In this document: positions 16,706 to 24,025 of the stretch, one piece after another
How the letters are laid out: each line of letters starts with the position of its first letter
Position numbering within the stretch: position 1 is the first letter of the stretch
Source of the DNA: PBB1 sp965229345
GTDB lineage: Bacteria; Pseudomonadota; Gammaproteobacteria; Burkholderiales; Burkholderiaceae_C
Length of the DNA stretch: 64,000 bases
Assembly (NCBI GenBank): GCA_965229345.1
Contig: OZ245872.1
Span: 3,410,001 to 3,474,000, forward strand
Direction of reading: 5' to 3'
The notes under the pieces: model-generated
Told to the model about the DNA's origin: nothing
Database searches by the model: none
The model's input: the letters and a program-made list of their open reading frames with translations, nothing else
Translations under genes and position numbers: made by a program

Positions 16706-17350
16706 CACGCGCTTCGTGAGCAGAGGTTCAACGACCTCAGACAGGGCTTGACCCAGCGCCACGTGTTGCTCGGCATCAAGATGGACACCATCTACATTGC
16801 TGGCAGCGGTTACGGTCCCCGCATCAAAGAAATGGCAGGCGAGCTCCTCGCAGACCTTCTTGTACGCGGTGGCCAGCCCCACACACTTCTTCTCTGCACC
16901 TTCAAACTTGGGCGCGATGGGGCCGCTGGGGCTGCGGATCGGCGGCGGCGCGACGACCAGCACTTGAGGCGCGGGCATACCAGGTTCAATGGGTGCAGTA
17001 CGAATTGCGGACACGAGCGCAGCAATGCCCTGGGACGAATGCCAAGCGTTGTGGTCGTGCATCGATTGGAAGTCGTTTGTCCCGAGCATGAGAACAACCA
17101 GCGCAAGCGGGGAGTGAATTTCGATCCGCTGAGCCAGACCGACAAGACCGTTTCGCCCGGGTTTGAACGGATCGTCCCACACCGTGCGACGACCGTTGAG
17201 GCAGTCTTCGATGACGCGAACCTTTCTACCCGCAGAACAGAGCGCGATTTCCATGACGCCCGGCCAGCGCTGCTCAAAGGCCAGACGCTTCCGTGTCGTC
17301 GGAACAATGCCCCACGACAAAGAATCGGAGTAGACGAGAACGTGCTGCAT
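16700..17350 (-). CDS. SGNH/GDSL hydrolase (arylesterase/acyltransferase-like), integron cassette
   Basis: 216 residues. Block I reads YSDSLSWG (Ser nucleophile, with SDSL for the usual GDSL). LMLGTNDF gives the block III Asn, and DGVHLD gives the catalytic Asp-x-x-His. The overall pattern, including VLVVAPPP and the WDDPF region, resembles the small arylesterase/acyltransferase group typified by mycobacterial MsAcT. No signal peptide is seen, so it is probably cytoplasmic. It is followed by attC site 1 and preceded by attC site 2, so it is a complete cassette. The natural substrate is unknown. Confidence 0.87.
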   Translation of the reverse strand: MQHVLVYSDSLSWGIVPTTRKRLAFEQRWPGVMEIALCSAGRKVRVIEDCLNGRRTVWDDPFKPGRNGLVGLAQRIEIHSPLALVVLMLGTNDFQSMHDHNAWHSSQGIAALVSAIRTAPIEPGMPAPQVLVVAPPPIRSPSGPIAPKFEGAEKKCVGLATAYKKVCEELACHFFDAGTVTAASNVDGVHLDAEQHVALGQALSEVVEPLLTKRVH

Positions 17351-17368
17351 AAGCGCTCCGTGGCGTGT

Positions 17369-17494
17369 GCTCTACGTTTGGGCTGAGGCGCGAGCGCCGG
17401 GATGGCGCTTGGCCCGCCGGATGGATGATGTACCAAGCCAGGAGGCGGGCCAAGCGCCATCCCAGTGCCAGTCGGCTCCAGCGAAGGGTTAGGC
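17369..17494 (-). other. attC site 2 (OLD-like ATPase cassette)
   Basis: 126 bp. On the minus strand it starts GCCTAAC and ends GTAGAGC, one mismatch from GTTRRRY. It contains long inverted arms (GGATGGCGCTTGGCCCGC near 17399-17417 against GCGGGCCAAGCGCCATCC near 17446-17463). It is clearly homologous to attC site 6 in both arms and length. Confidence 0.85.
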
Positions 17495-17495
17495 C

Positions 17496-18926
17496 TCAGT
17501 GCCAAAGCAACTCAATAGTGTCGGCTCCGATGAAATCAGCTAGCTGGCCCGTTGGCTGGCCCTTTCCAATGAACTTTCCAATGCGCACGGTCCAAAGAAG
17601 CTTCTTCGGGTCTAGGATCTCTGCCACCTCGCTGATGACACTCTTGATATCCGCGGTCCGCCTGTCTATGCCTTGGAGCGCGCGAAGAGCCGGTGCTTTG
17701 TTTCCAAAGTTGTCTGCTTGGGCCAGCACGGCAGCCTGGCAGGAGTCCCACGTGTGACCGAGTTCAGCCAGTACCTCATCGCTCAGATAAAGGTTCTCGG
17801 TTTCGTGGCAGTTGAGACGGGCGAATCGGACGTACTGCTGTGGTGCATTGGGTTGGGGCGTAGGCAGAGGTTTGTCACCATCGAGAAGCGCGATGCCTCG
17901 CAATTGCGTGTTCTCTGATAGAGCGGCGAACATACGCTCCAGCGTTTTCTGGTAGCGCTTGATCTCGTCCCCGTTACACGGCAGCACGCAAAGCTTGATT
18001 GCGCCAGAGCGAGCGACCTGTATCCAAACGCGGTAGTCATCATCGCCCTCAACTAGAAGCACTGGGGCGGCAAACAGCGGACCCATCAATAGGTGGCCGC
18101 CTAGCAGGGCGGACAACTCGCGAGTGACTGCGGTGAAGGGTTCCGCAACCACAACCTCCTTGTCGGGGTCCAGGTAGATGACACTGAGCTTGTTGTCAGC
18201 AAACTGACCTAGTGCTGAGAGCAGCGTCGTCGAGTGTGTTGCCACGACTATCTGTACCGAGAACTCGCGCTCGATGTGACAGAGGAAGTCGGCGAACTTG
18301 ATCTGAAGGTCCGGATGAATGTGAGCATCTGGCTCGTCAACAAGGAGCAGCCGCTTCTCCACTCGGTCGAGTTCCCACATTCCGACGATCGTGAGGATGT
18401 CCATGCCCAGCGAAAGAAGTTGTGACTCCCCGCTGCTGAGGGCGGAAACCGAGGTGACCGAGGAGCCGTCTTTGATCCTGTGCAGCTCGTAAAACGGATT
18501 CTCGCTTTTTACCCGAACTGTGAAGTCCGGTAGCACCAAAGACAGGGTGCGTAGTAGATCGTCGGGATCGTGGTTGATCTGCTCAACCTTCTTTGTCCCT
18601 CGCTTCGTGTAGTACGCCTGAATCCGAGTGACAACCTCTTCTCGATAGCTAGCAGAGAAGTTGCCTGCGGACCGATTCCGGCGCGACGTCGGACTGATAA
18701 CTTCCGTGACGAGGTGTGGCTGAAAGGTAATTTCGCCTGTTCGCTCCGGCACGACGTAGTGTGATGAGTCAGGTGCGACGTCTCGAAGTCCTCGTAGCAG
18801 TTGGCTCTTGCCACTTCCGTTGCGGCCAAGTACTACGCAAATGGCGTTGAGGGAACTCAACTGCCAGTGACCTGAGCCCAGGAACTGGGGACGCGTGACC
18901 GAAGCGGTGGCGAAGTGAACGGGCAT
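17496..18926 (-). CDS. OLD-like AAA ATPase with TOPRIM-like C-terminus, integron cassette
   Basis: 476 residues. The N-terminal ABC/SMC-type ATPase shows Walker A GRNGSGKS, signature ALSSGESQLLSLG, Walker B RLLLVDEPDAHIHPD and an H-loop VVATHSTT. The C-terminal half has TOPRIM-like acidic motifs LLVEGDDDYRVW and GIALLDGDK, as in OLD-family nucleases. OLD proteins and relatives (GajA, PtuA and similar) act in phage defence as nicking or cleaving enzymes, often with a partner gene. No partner is visible within this single-gene cassette. The coding sequence looks less GC-rich than the fixed chromosomal genes, consistent with transfer. A defence role is an inference. Confidence 0.87.
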   Translation of the reverse strand: MPVHFATASVTRPQFLGSGHWQLSSLNAICVVLGRNGSGKSQLLRGLRDVAPDSSHYVVPERTGEITFQPHLVTEVISPTSRRNRSAGNFSASYREEVVTRIQAYYTKRGTKKVEQINHDPDDLLRTLSLVLPDFTVRVKSENPFYELHRIKDGSSVTSVSALSSGESQLLSLGMDILTIVGMWELDRVEKRLLLVDEPDAHIHPDLQIKFADFLCHIEREFSVQIVVATHSTTLLSALGQFADNKLSVIYLDPDKEVVVAEPFTAVTRELSALLGGHLLMGPLFAAPVLLVEGDDDYRVWIQVARSGAIKLCVLPCNGDEIKRYQKTLERMFAALSENTQLRGIALLDGDKPLPTPQPNAPQQYVRFARLNCHETENLYLSDEVLAELGHTWDSCQAAVLAQADNFGNKAPALRALQGIDRRTADIKSVISEVAEILDPKKLLWTVRIGKFIGKGQPTGQLADFIGADTIELLWH

Positions 18927-18936
18927 TTGTCCTGAG

Positions 18937-18993
18937 GGCTAACGTGCTAGCTCAGCGGGCGGCGAAGCCGTCCGCTGGAGCGAAAGGTTGAAC
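18937..18993 (-). other. attC site 3 (YrhB/Imm35-like cassette)
   Basis: 57 bp, the compact attC type. On the minus strand it begins GTTCAAC and ends GTTAGCC. Arms CGCTCCAGCGGACGG and CCGCCCGCTGAGC form the hairpin. It lies between the stop at 18995 and the next cassette start at 18926. Confidence 0.8.
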
Positions 18994-18994
18994 C

Positions 18995-19306
18995 TCACCA
19001 CCGCGGATCCTCCGGTTTCATTTGAAGACAAGCGGAGGGCATCTCTCGCTCCAACTCTTTGAGCCGATCCTTGTATCTTGGCCCAAGAACTCGCAGCTCG
19101 CCGTTGATACGGTCTACCAGTATTGGCACGTTGCCCACGAGTGAAAACTCCTGCTTGCTTGGGTCCGCGACGAATTCCGGCGAGTTGTAGAAAAACACCC
19201 AACCGTACGGGAGAGCCATGGTCTGGCTTTGGCATATGACAGCTTGCCCCTGCGTGATCAGTCTGACCCAGGAGGCTGCAAGCTCCCAAGCGGCATCAAA
19301 GTTCAT
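18995..19306 (-). CDS. YrhB/Imm35-like small protein, integron cassette
   Basis: 103 residues from the ATG at 19306. This start lies just inside the cassette, five bases from the attC core at 19312-19318, which rules out the longer upstream frame. The C-terminal half (YGWVFFYNSPEF, then GNVPILVDRINGELRVLG) matches the pattern of YrhB and immunity-35 proteins, where a GNxPxxVD..TG strand pair is typical. Imm35 proteins can neutralise polymorphic toxins. No toxin gene is seen in the array. The family call is by pattern only. Confidence 0.75.
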   Translation of the reverse strand: MNFDAAWELAASWVRLITQGQAVICQSQTMALPYGWVFFYNSPEFVADPSKQEFSLVGNVPILVDRINGELRVLGPRYKDRLKELEREMPSACLQMKPEDPRW

Positions 19307-19311
19307 GTGAT

Positions 19312-19413
19312 GTTCAACGTCGAAGTTGACCGGCACGCGCGGGCATTGCGCCGAACGCCGAAAGCCCCGCGGCGGACTGCCGGCGCTTGTCCGTGTCAAA
19401 CGACCAGTTAGAT
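19312..19413 (-). other. attC site 4 (ankyrin cassette)
   Basis: 102 bp. On the minus strand it begins ATCTAAC, which includes the stop of the ankyrin gene, and ends GTTGAAC. Both fit the RYYYAAC/GTTRRRY consensus exactly. The interior is GC-rich with imperfect arms. Confidence 0.8.
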
Positions 19414-19806
19414 TGAACCGCCACCGAATGTCTCCCGCATCTCTCGCGAGCCGTCGCGCATAGCCAATTCGTACGGAGTCAGCCCGAATTCAGTCTTCAC
19501 GTGTGGTGAGGCACCTCGCTGCATGAGCGCTTGCACCGCTTCAACGCTCTTGGCACTCACTGCTGTTGCTAAGGGCGTGTACGACATGTCGCCGAGAGCA
19601 TCCACTTCGGCACCAGCTTTCACGAGCAAATCAATGCCATGTGCGTCCCCCCAAGCCGCGACCATGTGAAGCGGGGTGTCGCCACCCGGGAGCCTTGAGT
19701 TCACTGGTATCAGTTTCGGCTCGAACGAGTCATCAAGGTCGAACGGATAGTTCGCGGCCAAGTAGCGAAGTAGCTCTTCAGCGTCTCGCCAGATCTGCGG
19801 TGCCAT
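19408..19806 (-). CDS. Small ankyrin-repeat protein, integron cassette
   Basis: 132 residues from ATG 19806; a TTG two codons upstream is possible. Three ankyrin units are visible: GGDTPLHMVAAWGDAHGIDLLVKAGAEVDA, SYTPLATAVSAKSVEAVQALMQRGASPH in shortened form, and a last half unit FGLTPYELAM. No signal peptide. Ankyrin repeats mediate protein binding, and the partner is unknown. It lies directly before a YrhB/Imm35-like cassette. Ankyrin proteins can also serve as immunity proteins, so both may be protective, but this is speculation. Confidence 0.85.
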   Translation of the reverse strand: MAPQIWRDAEELLRYLAANYPFDLDDSFEPKLIPVNSRLPGGDTPLHMVAAWGDAHGIDLLVKAGAEVDALGDMSYTPLATAVSAKSVEAVQALMQRGASPHVKTEFGLTPYELAMRDGSREMRETFGGGSI

Positions 19807-19811
19807 GTGCA

Positions 19812-19922
19812 ATCTAACGTTGGAGCTGAGGGGCCGGAACCAGCTGGCCGCGCGAAGCGAGGATCAGCTGGTGAGCGTAGCGCGGCCAGCTGGTGGAGGT
19901 CCACTCGAGCAACCGGTTAGGC
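19812..19922 (-). other. attC site 5 (membrane-protein cassette)
   Basis: 111 bp. On the minus strand it begins GCCTAAC and ends GTTAGAT, both good cores. The interior has an inverted repeat around CCAGCTGGCCGCGC (near 19841-19854) and its complement near 19880-19893. Confidence 0.85.
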
Positions 19923-19931
19923 CGTGCGCTT

Positions 19932-20345
19932 TCACAACGAGAGTGCATTGAGGTCACTATCGGATTTCTTCCGTCTAACAGGCTGATCCTGCCACCAAGA
20001 CCAGGAGCAGGCTATGGCGACCAGAAGGAACGCGGCCGCGACCTCATAGTGCTTTGGCGTCAGCCACGAAGCGGACATCATGAGAGAGAGCAGGGCGGCG
20101 AGCGCAGCTGGGATTGCTCGCGCGACAACCCAGGGCAGAGTCCGCTTTGGTAGCGACACTGACAGGCCCATGGCCAAGAGGATGACGAGAGAAACTGTAA
20201 GCGCTTCGAATAGCGGAATGCTTATTGAATCGGCCGCAGGTGGATAGACCCCTGCAGTCAGGTTCTCGCTCAGCGTTCGCCAGAGTGTTCCGTTCGCGAA
20301 AGCTAGCGTGATCAACATAGCTATGACAGCGCGCAGTCCTTGCAT
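19932..20345 (-). CDS. Unknown four-helix membrane protein, integron cassette
   Basis: 137 residues with four predicted transmembrane helices (about 5-22, 43-62, 70-92 and 100-118) and a basic C-terminal tail (PVRRKKSDSD). I recognise no family. It starts at an ATG eight bases from the attC core and is flanked by attC sites 5 and 6, so it is a complete cassette. Its function is unknown. Confidence 0.75.
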   Translation of the reverse strand: MQGLRAVIAMLITLAFANGTLWRTLSENLTAGVYPPAADSISIPLFEALTVSLVILLAMGLSVSLPKRTLPWVVARAIPAALAALLSLMMSASWLTPKHYEVAAAFLLVAIACSWSWWQDQPVRRKKSDSDLNALSL

Positions 20346-20352
20346 TCGAGCG

Positions 20353-20478
20353 GCCTAACGTTTGAGCTGAGCGGACCCCGCCGGTATGGCGCTTGGCCCG
20401 CGAGGCGGATGATGAACCACAGAGCCGCGCGGGCCAAGTGCCATGCCGGTGGAGGTCCGCTCGAGCGAAGGGTTAGGC
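20353..20478 (-). other. attC site 6 (unknown-protein cassette)
   Basis: 126 bp. It begins GCCTAAC and ends GTTAGGC on the minus strand, both perfect. The arms (GTATGGCGCTTGGCCCGC against GCGGGCCAAGTGCCATGC) are almost the same as in attC site 2, with the same total length. Confidence 0.9.
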
Positions 20479-20479
20479 G

Positions 20480-20953
20480 TCATTTCTGACTGATGCGGAT
20501 AGTTGGTTCCTCTGTCGACACTACGTTGATGATGTGATCGAGACAGAGAACGGCCCAATGCTTGAATGGACCGGGATACTCGGGAGACGCGAAGGACGCC
20601 TTGGCGATGAAGTCAAGGTAGACCGACTGGCTGTAGGTCCGGAGGAGTCGGCCTTCACCTATCGAAGAACTTGGCTCAGGCAGCGCAAAGCTCTCGTTCT
20701 CCACGCAGTAGCCGATGTACTTGTCCCATGTGATGGTGAACACCTTGCAGTCCGGCCCGTGCACGATGGCACTTGATTCAGCGAGAATTTTCTTGAGTTC
20801 CGGCAATGGCTCTGAAGCAAGAATATCTGCCTCGACTGGGCCGCCAGTCTTGGCCTCATGCACGACAAGACGGACGCCGCCTTCCTCCGGTTCGGAGACC
20901 GCGTGTAGGTAGAGGAATTCGCAGGCCTCGATGGCAGAGATCGGGTCGTTCAT
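20480..20953 (-). CDS. Unknown soluble protein, integron cassette
   Basis: 157 residues from the ATG at 20953. A longer frame runs on through the attC into the neighbouring cassette and is rejected. The protein is acidic and soluble, with no signal peptide or membrane helix. A motif-poor mixed alpha/beta pattern includes VFTITWDKYIGYCVENESF and FKHWAVLCLDHIINVVS. I do not recognise the family. Cassette position is certain; function is unknown. Confidence 0.78.
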   Translation of the reverse strand: MNDPISAIEACEFLYLHAVSEPEEGGVRLVVHEAKTGGPVEADILASEPLPELKKILAESSAIVHGPDCKVFTITWDKYIGYCVENESFALPEPSSSIGEGRLLRTYSQSVYLDFIAKASFASPEYPGPFKHWAVLCLDHIINVVSTEEPTIRISQK

Positions 20954-20956
20954 GAC

Positions 20957-21014
20957 GCCTAACGTTCGACATGAGCGGCTGCCGGCGGCAGTCCGGTCGA
21001 TGGAAGGGTTAGGC
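20957..21014 (-). other. attC site 7 (LysE cassette, nearest attI)
   Basis: 58 bp compact site. On the minus strand it begins GCCTAAC, containing the LysE stop codon, and ends GTTAGGC. Short arms lie around GACTGCC and GGCAGCC. It closes the first cassette of the array. Confidence 0.88.
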
Positions 21015-21695
21015 GGCCCTGCGATGCTCTGCCGCGAGGCGCACGGCAAGGCCAGCGAGGACAAAGCCCATCAAATACCTTTGTGTTGCCAACCAGCGAG
21101 GATTGCGCACGAACCAACTTGCTAGGTTGGCCGCTGAGAGCGCGATGGCTAGATTGACCGTGAAGCTCACGGTGATTTGAGTAAGGCCGAGCACGAGACT
21201 CTGCATGAGGACAGCCCCATGCCCCGGTGACACGAACTGCGGCAAGATCGATAGATAGAAAACAGCAACTTTCGGGTTCAAGACGTTGGTCAAGAAACCC
21301 ATGAAGAACAACCTGGAAGGCGGATCCTCAGTAAGCTGCCTGGCCTCAAACGGCGAGCGGGCGCCCGGCTTGACTGCTTGCCACGCAAGGTACAACAGGT
21401 AGGCCGCCCCTGCCCACTTGAGAATCTCATACGCCAACGGAACGGCCAGAAATAGCGCGGTCAGACCAATGGCAGCGGCAAACATATGAACGAGGAAGCC
21501 GGCGATGACGCCGAGCAGCGAAATGACTCCCGCCTTCCGGCCTTGGCAGATGGATCGAGAGATCAAATAGATCATGTTTGGCCCGGGTGTCAGGACCATC
21601 AGTAGTGCTGCTCCAGAAAACAGCAGCAAGTCATTCAGCGGGACGATTAGAACTCCTTGTGGATTGGCGTGACTTGAAATTGTGGCAGCGGGCAC
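21009..21695 (-). CDS. LysE-family translocator, first integron cassette
   Basis: About 228 residues if read from the GTG at 21695. Family hallmark LLMVLTPGPNMIYLISRS sits near residue 33, then about six transmembrane helices and NVLNPKVAVFYLSILPQF. LysE/RhtB proteins export amino acids or related small molecules. Homologues usually begin about 17 residues later, where an AAGGAG ribosome-binding site stands before ATC GTC and no normal start codon is found. Either the GTG is used or the true start has been lost. As the cassette nearest attI it would be the most strongly expressed. Confidence 0.85.
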   Translation of the reverse strand: MPAATISSHANPQGVLIVPLNDLLLFSGAALLMVLTPGPNMIYLISRSICQGRKAGVISLLGVIAGFLVHMFAAAIGLTALFLAVPLAYEILKWAGAAYLLYLAWQAVKPGARSPFEARQLTEDPPSRLFFMGFLTNVLNPKVAVFYLSILPQFVSPGHGAVLMQSLVLGLTQITVSFTVNLAIALSAANLASWFVRNPRWLATQRYLMGFVLAGLAVRLAAEHRRAA

Positions 21696-21711
21696 GAGGG
21701 CGACTTGGGAC

Positions 21712-21774
21712 GCCTAACGTGTTGTAGGGAGACAGGAACTGCGCCCTAACATCGGCGCTGTCTCCCTAACATCG
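21712..21774 (-). other. attI recombination site with two direct repeats
   Basis: Read on the minus strand: CGATGTTAGGG (21764-21774), a second CGATGTTAGGG (21744-21754), then the crossover core GTTAGGC (21712-21718) at the first cassette boundary. attI1 of class 1 integrons has the same plan: two GATGTTA-type direct repeats upstream of the core. AGGGAGACAG (21727-21735 region) and CTGTCTCCCT (21758-21767 region) also form an inverted repeat. No firm cassette promoter could be picked; TTGCCA...TATGAA on the minus strand near 21830-21860 is only a weak candidate. Confidence 0.85.
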
Positions 21775-21821
21775 TAGGCCGACCCAGCTGCAAGTGGTTG
21801 TGGCATCTCTGCTTCCCCCGG

Positions 21822-21850
21822 TTGACTGTATTTTCATACAGTACTAAATT
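21822..21850 (+). promoter_or_regulatory. Putative intI promoter with LexA box
   Basis: TTGACT (21822-21827) and TAAATT (21845-21850), 17 bp apart, form a plausible sigma-70 promoter for intI. Between and overlapping them lies CTGTATTTTCATACAG (21826-21841), a full CTGT-N8-ACAG LexA box. SOS control of integron integrases is established in other bacteria, and the site here predicts the same. Confidence 0.8.
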
Positions 21851-21912
21851 TCCTGGCAAATCCGGACTTTGTTACATCTGGCTTTACACCGTGCCGGACA
21901 CCAGGAGGCTGC

Positions 21913-22968
21913 ATGTTGCCATCGCTGGCGGGGCCGATGCCACCCCGCAATACCCTGCGTCCGACACCCGAGGCGCGCTTGCCGCCGCTGCAGGCCGTCA
22001 AGCTGCTTGACCAGTTGCGTGAGCGCATTCGCTACCTCCACTACAGCCGGCGTACGGAGGAGGCGTACGTCCATTGGGTCAGAGCCTTCATCCGATGGCA
22101 CGGCCTGCGACACCCTGTCGAGATGGGTGGCCCCGAAGTCGAGGCCTATCTGACGTACTTGGCAGGTGAGCGCAGTCTGGCTCCGTCCAGTCATCGCCAA
22201 GCCTTGTCGGCGCTGCTGTTTCTTTATGGCAAGGTGCTGTGTGTCAGCCTGCCTTGGATGAACGACATCGGGAGACCGCAGGTGACGCGGCGAATTCCGG
22301 TGGTGCTCTCACCGGATGAGGTCGTGTCGGTGTTCGCACAACTGAGGGGCGAGCATGCCCTGCTGGCACGGTTGCTGTATGGCACCGGGCTGCGGATCAC
22401 GGAAGCCTTGCAACTGCGGGTCAAGGATCTGGATTTCGCGAACCGGGCTTTGGTGGTTCGCTCAGGCAAGGGTGGCAAGGACCGCATCGTGATGCTGCCG
22501 CAGTCGCTACACGTCGAGCTTCGTGCGCAACTGGCGCACGCCCACCGAGTTTGGTCTGACGATGTCACGGCGGGACAGGCCGGTGTCGAGATGCCGCATG
22601 CACTCGAACGCAAGTACCCGCGAGCGGGACTGTCGTGGGCCTGGTTCTGGGTGTTTCCGCAAGACCACCACTCAACAGACCCTCGCAGCGGAATCGTGCG
22701 CCGCCATCATCTCTATGACCAGACCTTTCAGCGCGCATTCAAGCGTGCGCTGAGCGCGGCCGGCATTGCGAAGCAAGCCACACCTCACACGCTGCGGCAC
22801 TGCTTTGCGACCCATTTGCTGCAAAGCGGGCATGACATACGAACCGTTCGGGAGTTGCTCGGGCATGCGGACGTGGCAACGACCATGATCTACACGCACG
22901 TACTCAAGATGGGCGGCGGCGCGGTGCGCAGTCCGCTTGATGCGCTGGTTGCTCACGGGCGGCCATAA
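21913..22968 (+). CDS. intI: Integron integrase IntI
   Basis: 351 residues, a close relative of IntI1 in layout. It has a core-binding domain (IRYLHYSRRTEEAYVHWVRAF) and a catalytic tyrosine-recombinase domain with R161, H292, R295, H318 and nucleophile Y327 (TTMIYTH). It also has the extra integron-specific helix insert ALERKYPRAGLSWAWFW near 232-248, which separates IntI from XerCD. All catalytic residues are present and the frame is uninterrupted, so it should be active. The ATG at 21913 has AGGAGG four bases upstream. Its promoter carries a LexA box. Confidence 0.96.
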   Translation: MLPSLAGPMPPRNTLRPTPEARLPPLQAVKLLDQLRERIRYLHYSRRTEEAYVHWVRAFIRWHGLRHPVEMGGPEVEAYLTYLAGERSLAPSSHRQALSALLFLYGKVLCVSLPWMNDIGRPQVTRRIPVVLSPDEVVSVFAQLRGEHALLARLLYGTGLRITEALQLRVKDLDFANRALVVRSGKGGKDRIVMLPQSLHVELRAQLAHAHRVWSDDVTAGQAGVEMPHALERKYPRAGLSWAWFWVFPQDHHSTDPRSGIVRRHHLYDQTFQRAFKRALSAAGIAKQATPHTLRHCFATHLLQSGHDIRTVRELLGHADVATTMIYTHVLKMGGGAVRSPLDALVAHGRP

Positions 22969-22981
22969 AGCGAAGCTCGCC

Positions 22982-23911
22982 CTACTTCCGCCCGAACCGC
23001 GCCGCCTGCCCGCTGGCGTGGAATTCCTGCCGCATGTAGTCCACGAACACGCGCACCTTCGCTGGCACGAGCTTGCGGCTGGTGTAGTAAAGGCACAGCG
23101 GTTTCGACTCGGCATACCACTCGCGCAGCACGCGCACCAGCGCACCGCTTTCCAGCAGCGGCAGCGCATGCGGCAACGGCAGCATGGCGATGCCCATGCC
23201 CACAGACGCCGCGCGCGCCATGGCCTCGGGGTCGTCCAGCACCATCACCGGGCGCACGCTCGCGATCAGCTCTTGCCCTGCGCTGTTCTTCAAGGCCCAG
23301 GGCACCAGCCGCCCGGTGGCCAGCGAACGGCGCAGCAGGCCGCGGTGGCGCACCAGGTCTTCGGGGTGCTTGGGCGTTCGGTGGGCCTTCAGGTAGGCGG
23401 GTGCGGCCACCAGCAGGATGCGCGGCCGTGCAAGCTCGCGCGCGATCAGCGCATCGGTCAACTCGATGCCGCCGCCGATGGCCACGTCGAAGCCTTCGGC
23501 CACCAGGTCGACCTGGCGGTTGTCGAAGTGCAGGTCGGGCACCACGTCGGGGTAGCGGCGCACGAATTCGCCCAGCAGCGGCACCACGAATTCACGGCCC
23601 ACCGTGGGAGCGAGCGCCACCTTCAGCGTGCCCGCGGGTTTGCCTGCGCCCTGACGCAGGTCGGTCAGCGCGTCGCCGATCTCGCGCCAGGGCAGCCGCA
23701 CCTGGCCGTGCAGCCGCACTCCATCGGTGGTGAGCGCGAGTTGGCGGGTGCTGCGCTGAAACAGCCGCACACCGAGCCGCGCCTCCAGCTGCGCCACGCT
23801 CTTGCTGACTGCCGCCGGAGTCAACCCCAGGCGGCGCGCAGCCGCCGAGAAGCTGCCTTCATCGGCCGCAGCCACGAAGGCGTCGAGGTAGCTGCGCAAG
23901 TCGGTCAACAT
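22982..23911 (-). CDS. LysR-family transcriptional regulator
   Basis: 309 residues. An N-terminal winged helix-turn-helix (GSFSAAARRLGLTPAAVSKSVAQLE) is followed by a LysR substrate-binding domain (TLKVALAPTVGREFVVPLL onward). It is divergent from the two SDR dehydrogenase genes across a 114 bp gap, the usual arrangement for a LysR activator and its target. It ends 13 bp from intI, marking the integron border. Confidence 0.92.
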   Translation of the reverse strand: MLTDLRSYLDAFVAAADEGSFSAAARRLGLTPAAVSKSVAQLEARLGVRLFQRSTRQLALTTDGVRLHGQVRLPWREIGDALTDLRQGAGKPAGTLKVALAPTVGREFVVPLLGEFVRRYPDVVPDLHFDNRQVDLVAEGFDVAIGGGIELTDALIARELARPRILLVAAPAYLKAHRTPKHPEDLVRHRGLLRRSLATGRLVPWALKNSAGQELIASVRPVMVLDDPEAMARAASVGMGIAMLPLPHALPLLESGALVRVLREWYAESKPLCLYYTSRKLVPAKVRVFVDYMRQEFHASGQAARFGRK

Positions 23912-24025
23912 GGCTTCACTTTAAACCAATGGTTGAAACTGAATGATCAATTTCATGGCTACCGCGATCAGGTGGAGACGCTCACACTGAGACCCATCAA
24001 CCACCCCACACCGAAAGGAAACGCC

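Larger units (their letters stand above)
16628..22968. mobile_element. Chromosomal integron: intI, attI and seven gene cassettes
   Basis: An intact tyrosine-recombinase integrase on the plus strand is separated by attI from a row of cassettes whose genes all read on the minus strand. Seven attC-like sites follow each cassette gene, each bounded by RYYYAAC/GTTRRRY core pairs and holding imperfect inverted repeats. Stop codons of several cassette genes (16700, 19408, 21009) fall inside the first attC core, as is common. Cassette contents differ from each other and from the flanking genes. The right border abuts a LysR gene. The left border is the last attC, or beyond the tautomerase gene. Confidence 0.93.

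Noticed and set aside
19313..19399. Upstream extension of the YrhB-like gene
   Set aside because: It runs through the attC core and hairpin of the neighbouring cassette; the ATG at 19306 lies just inside the cassette.
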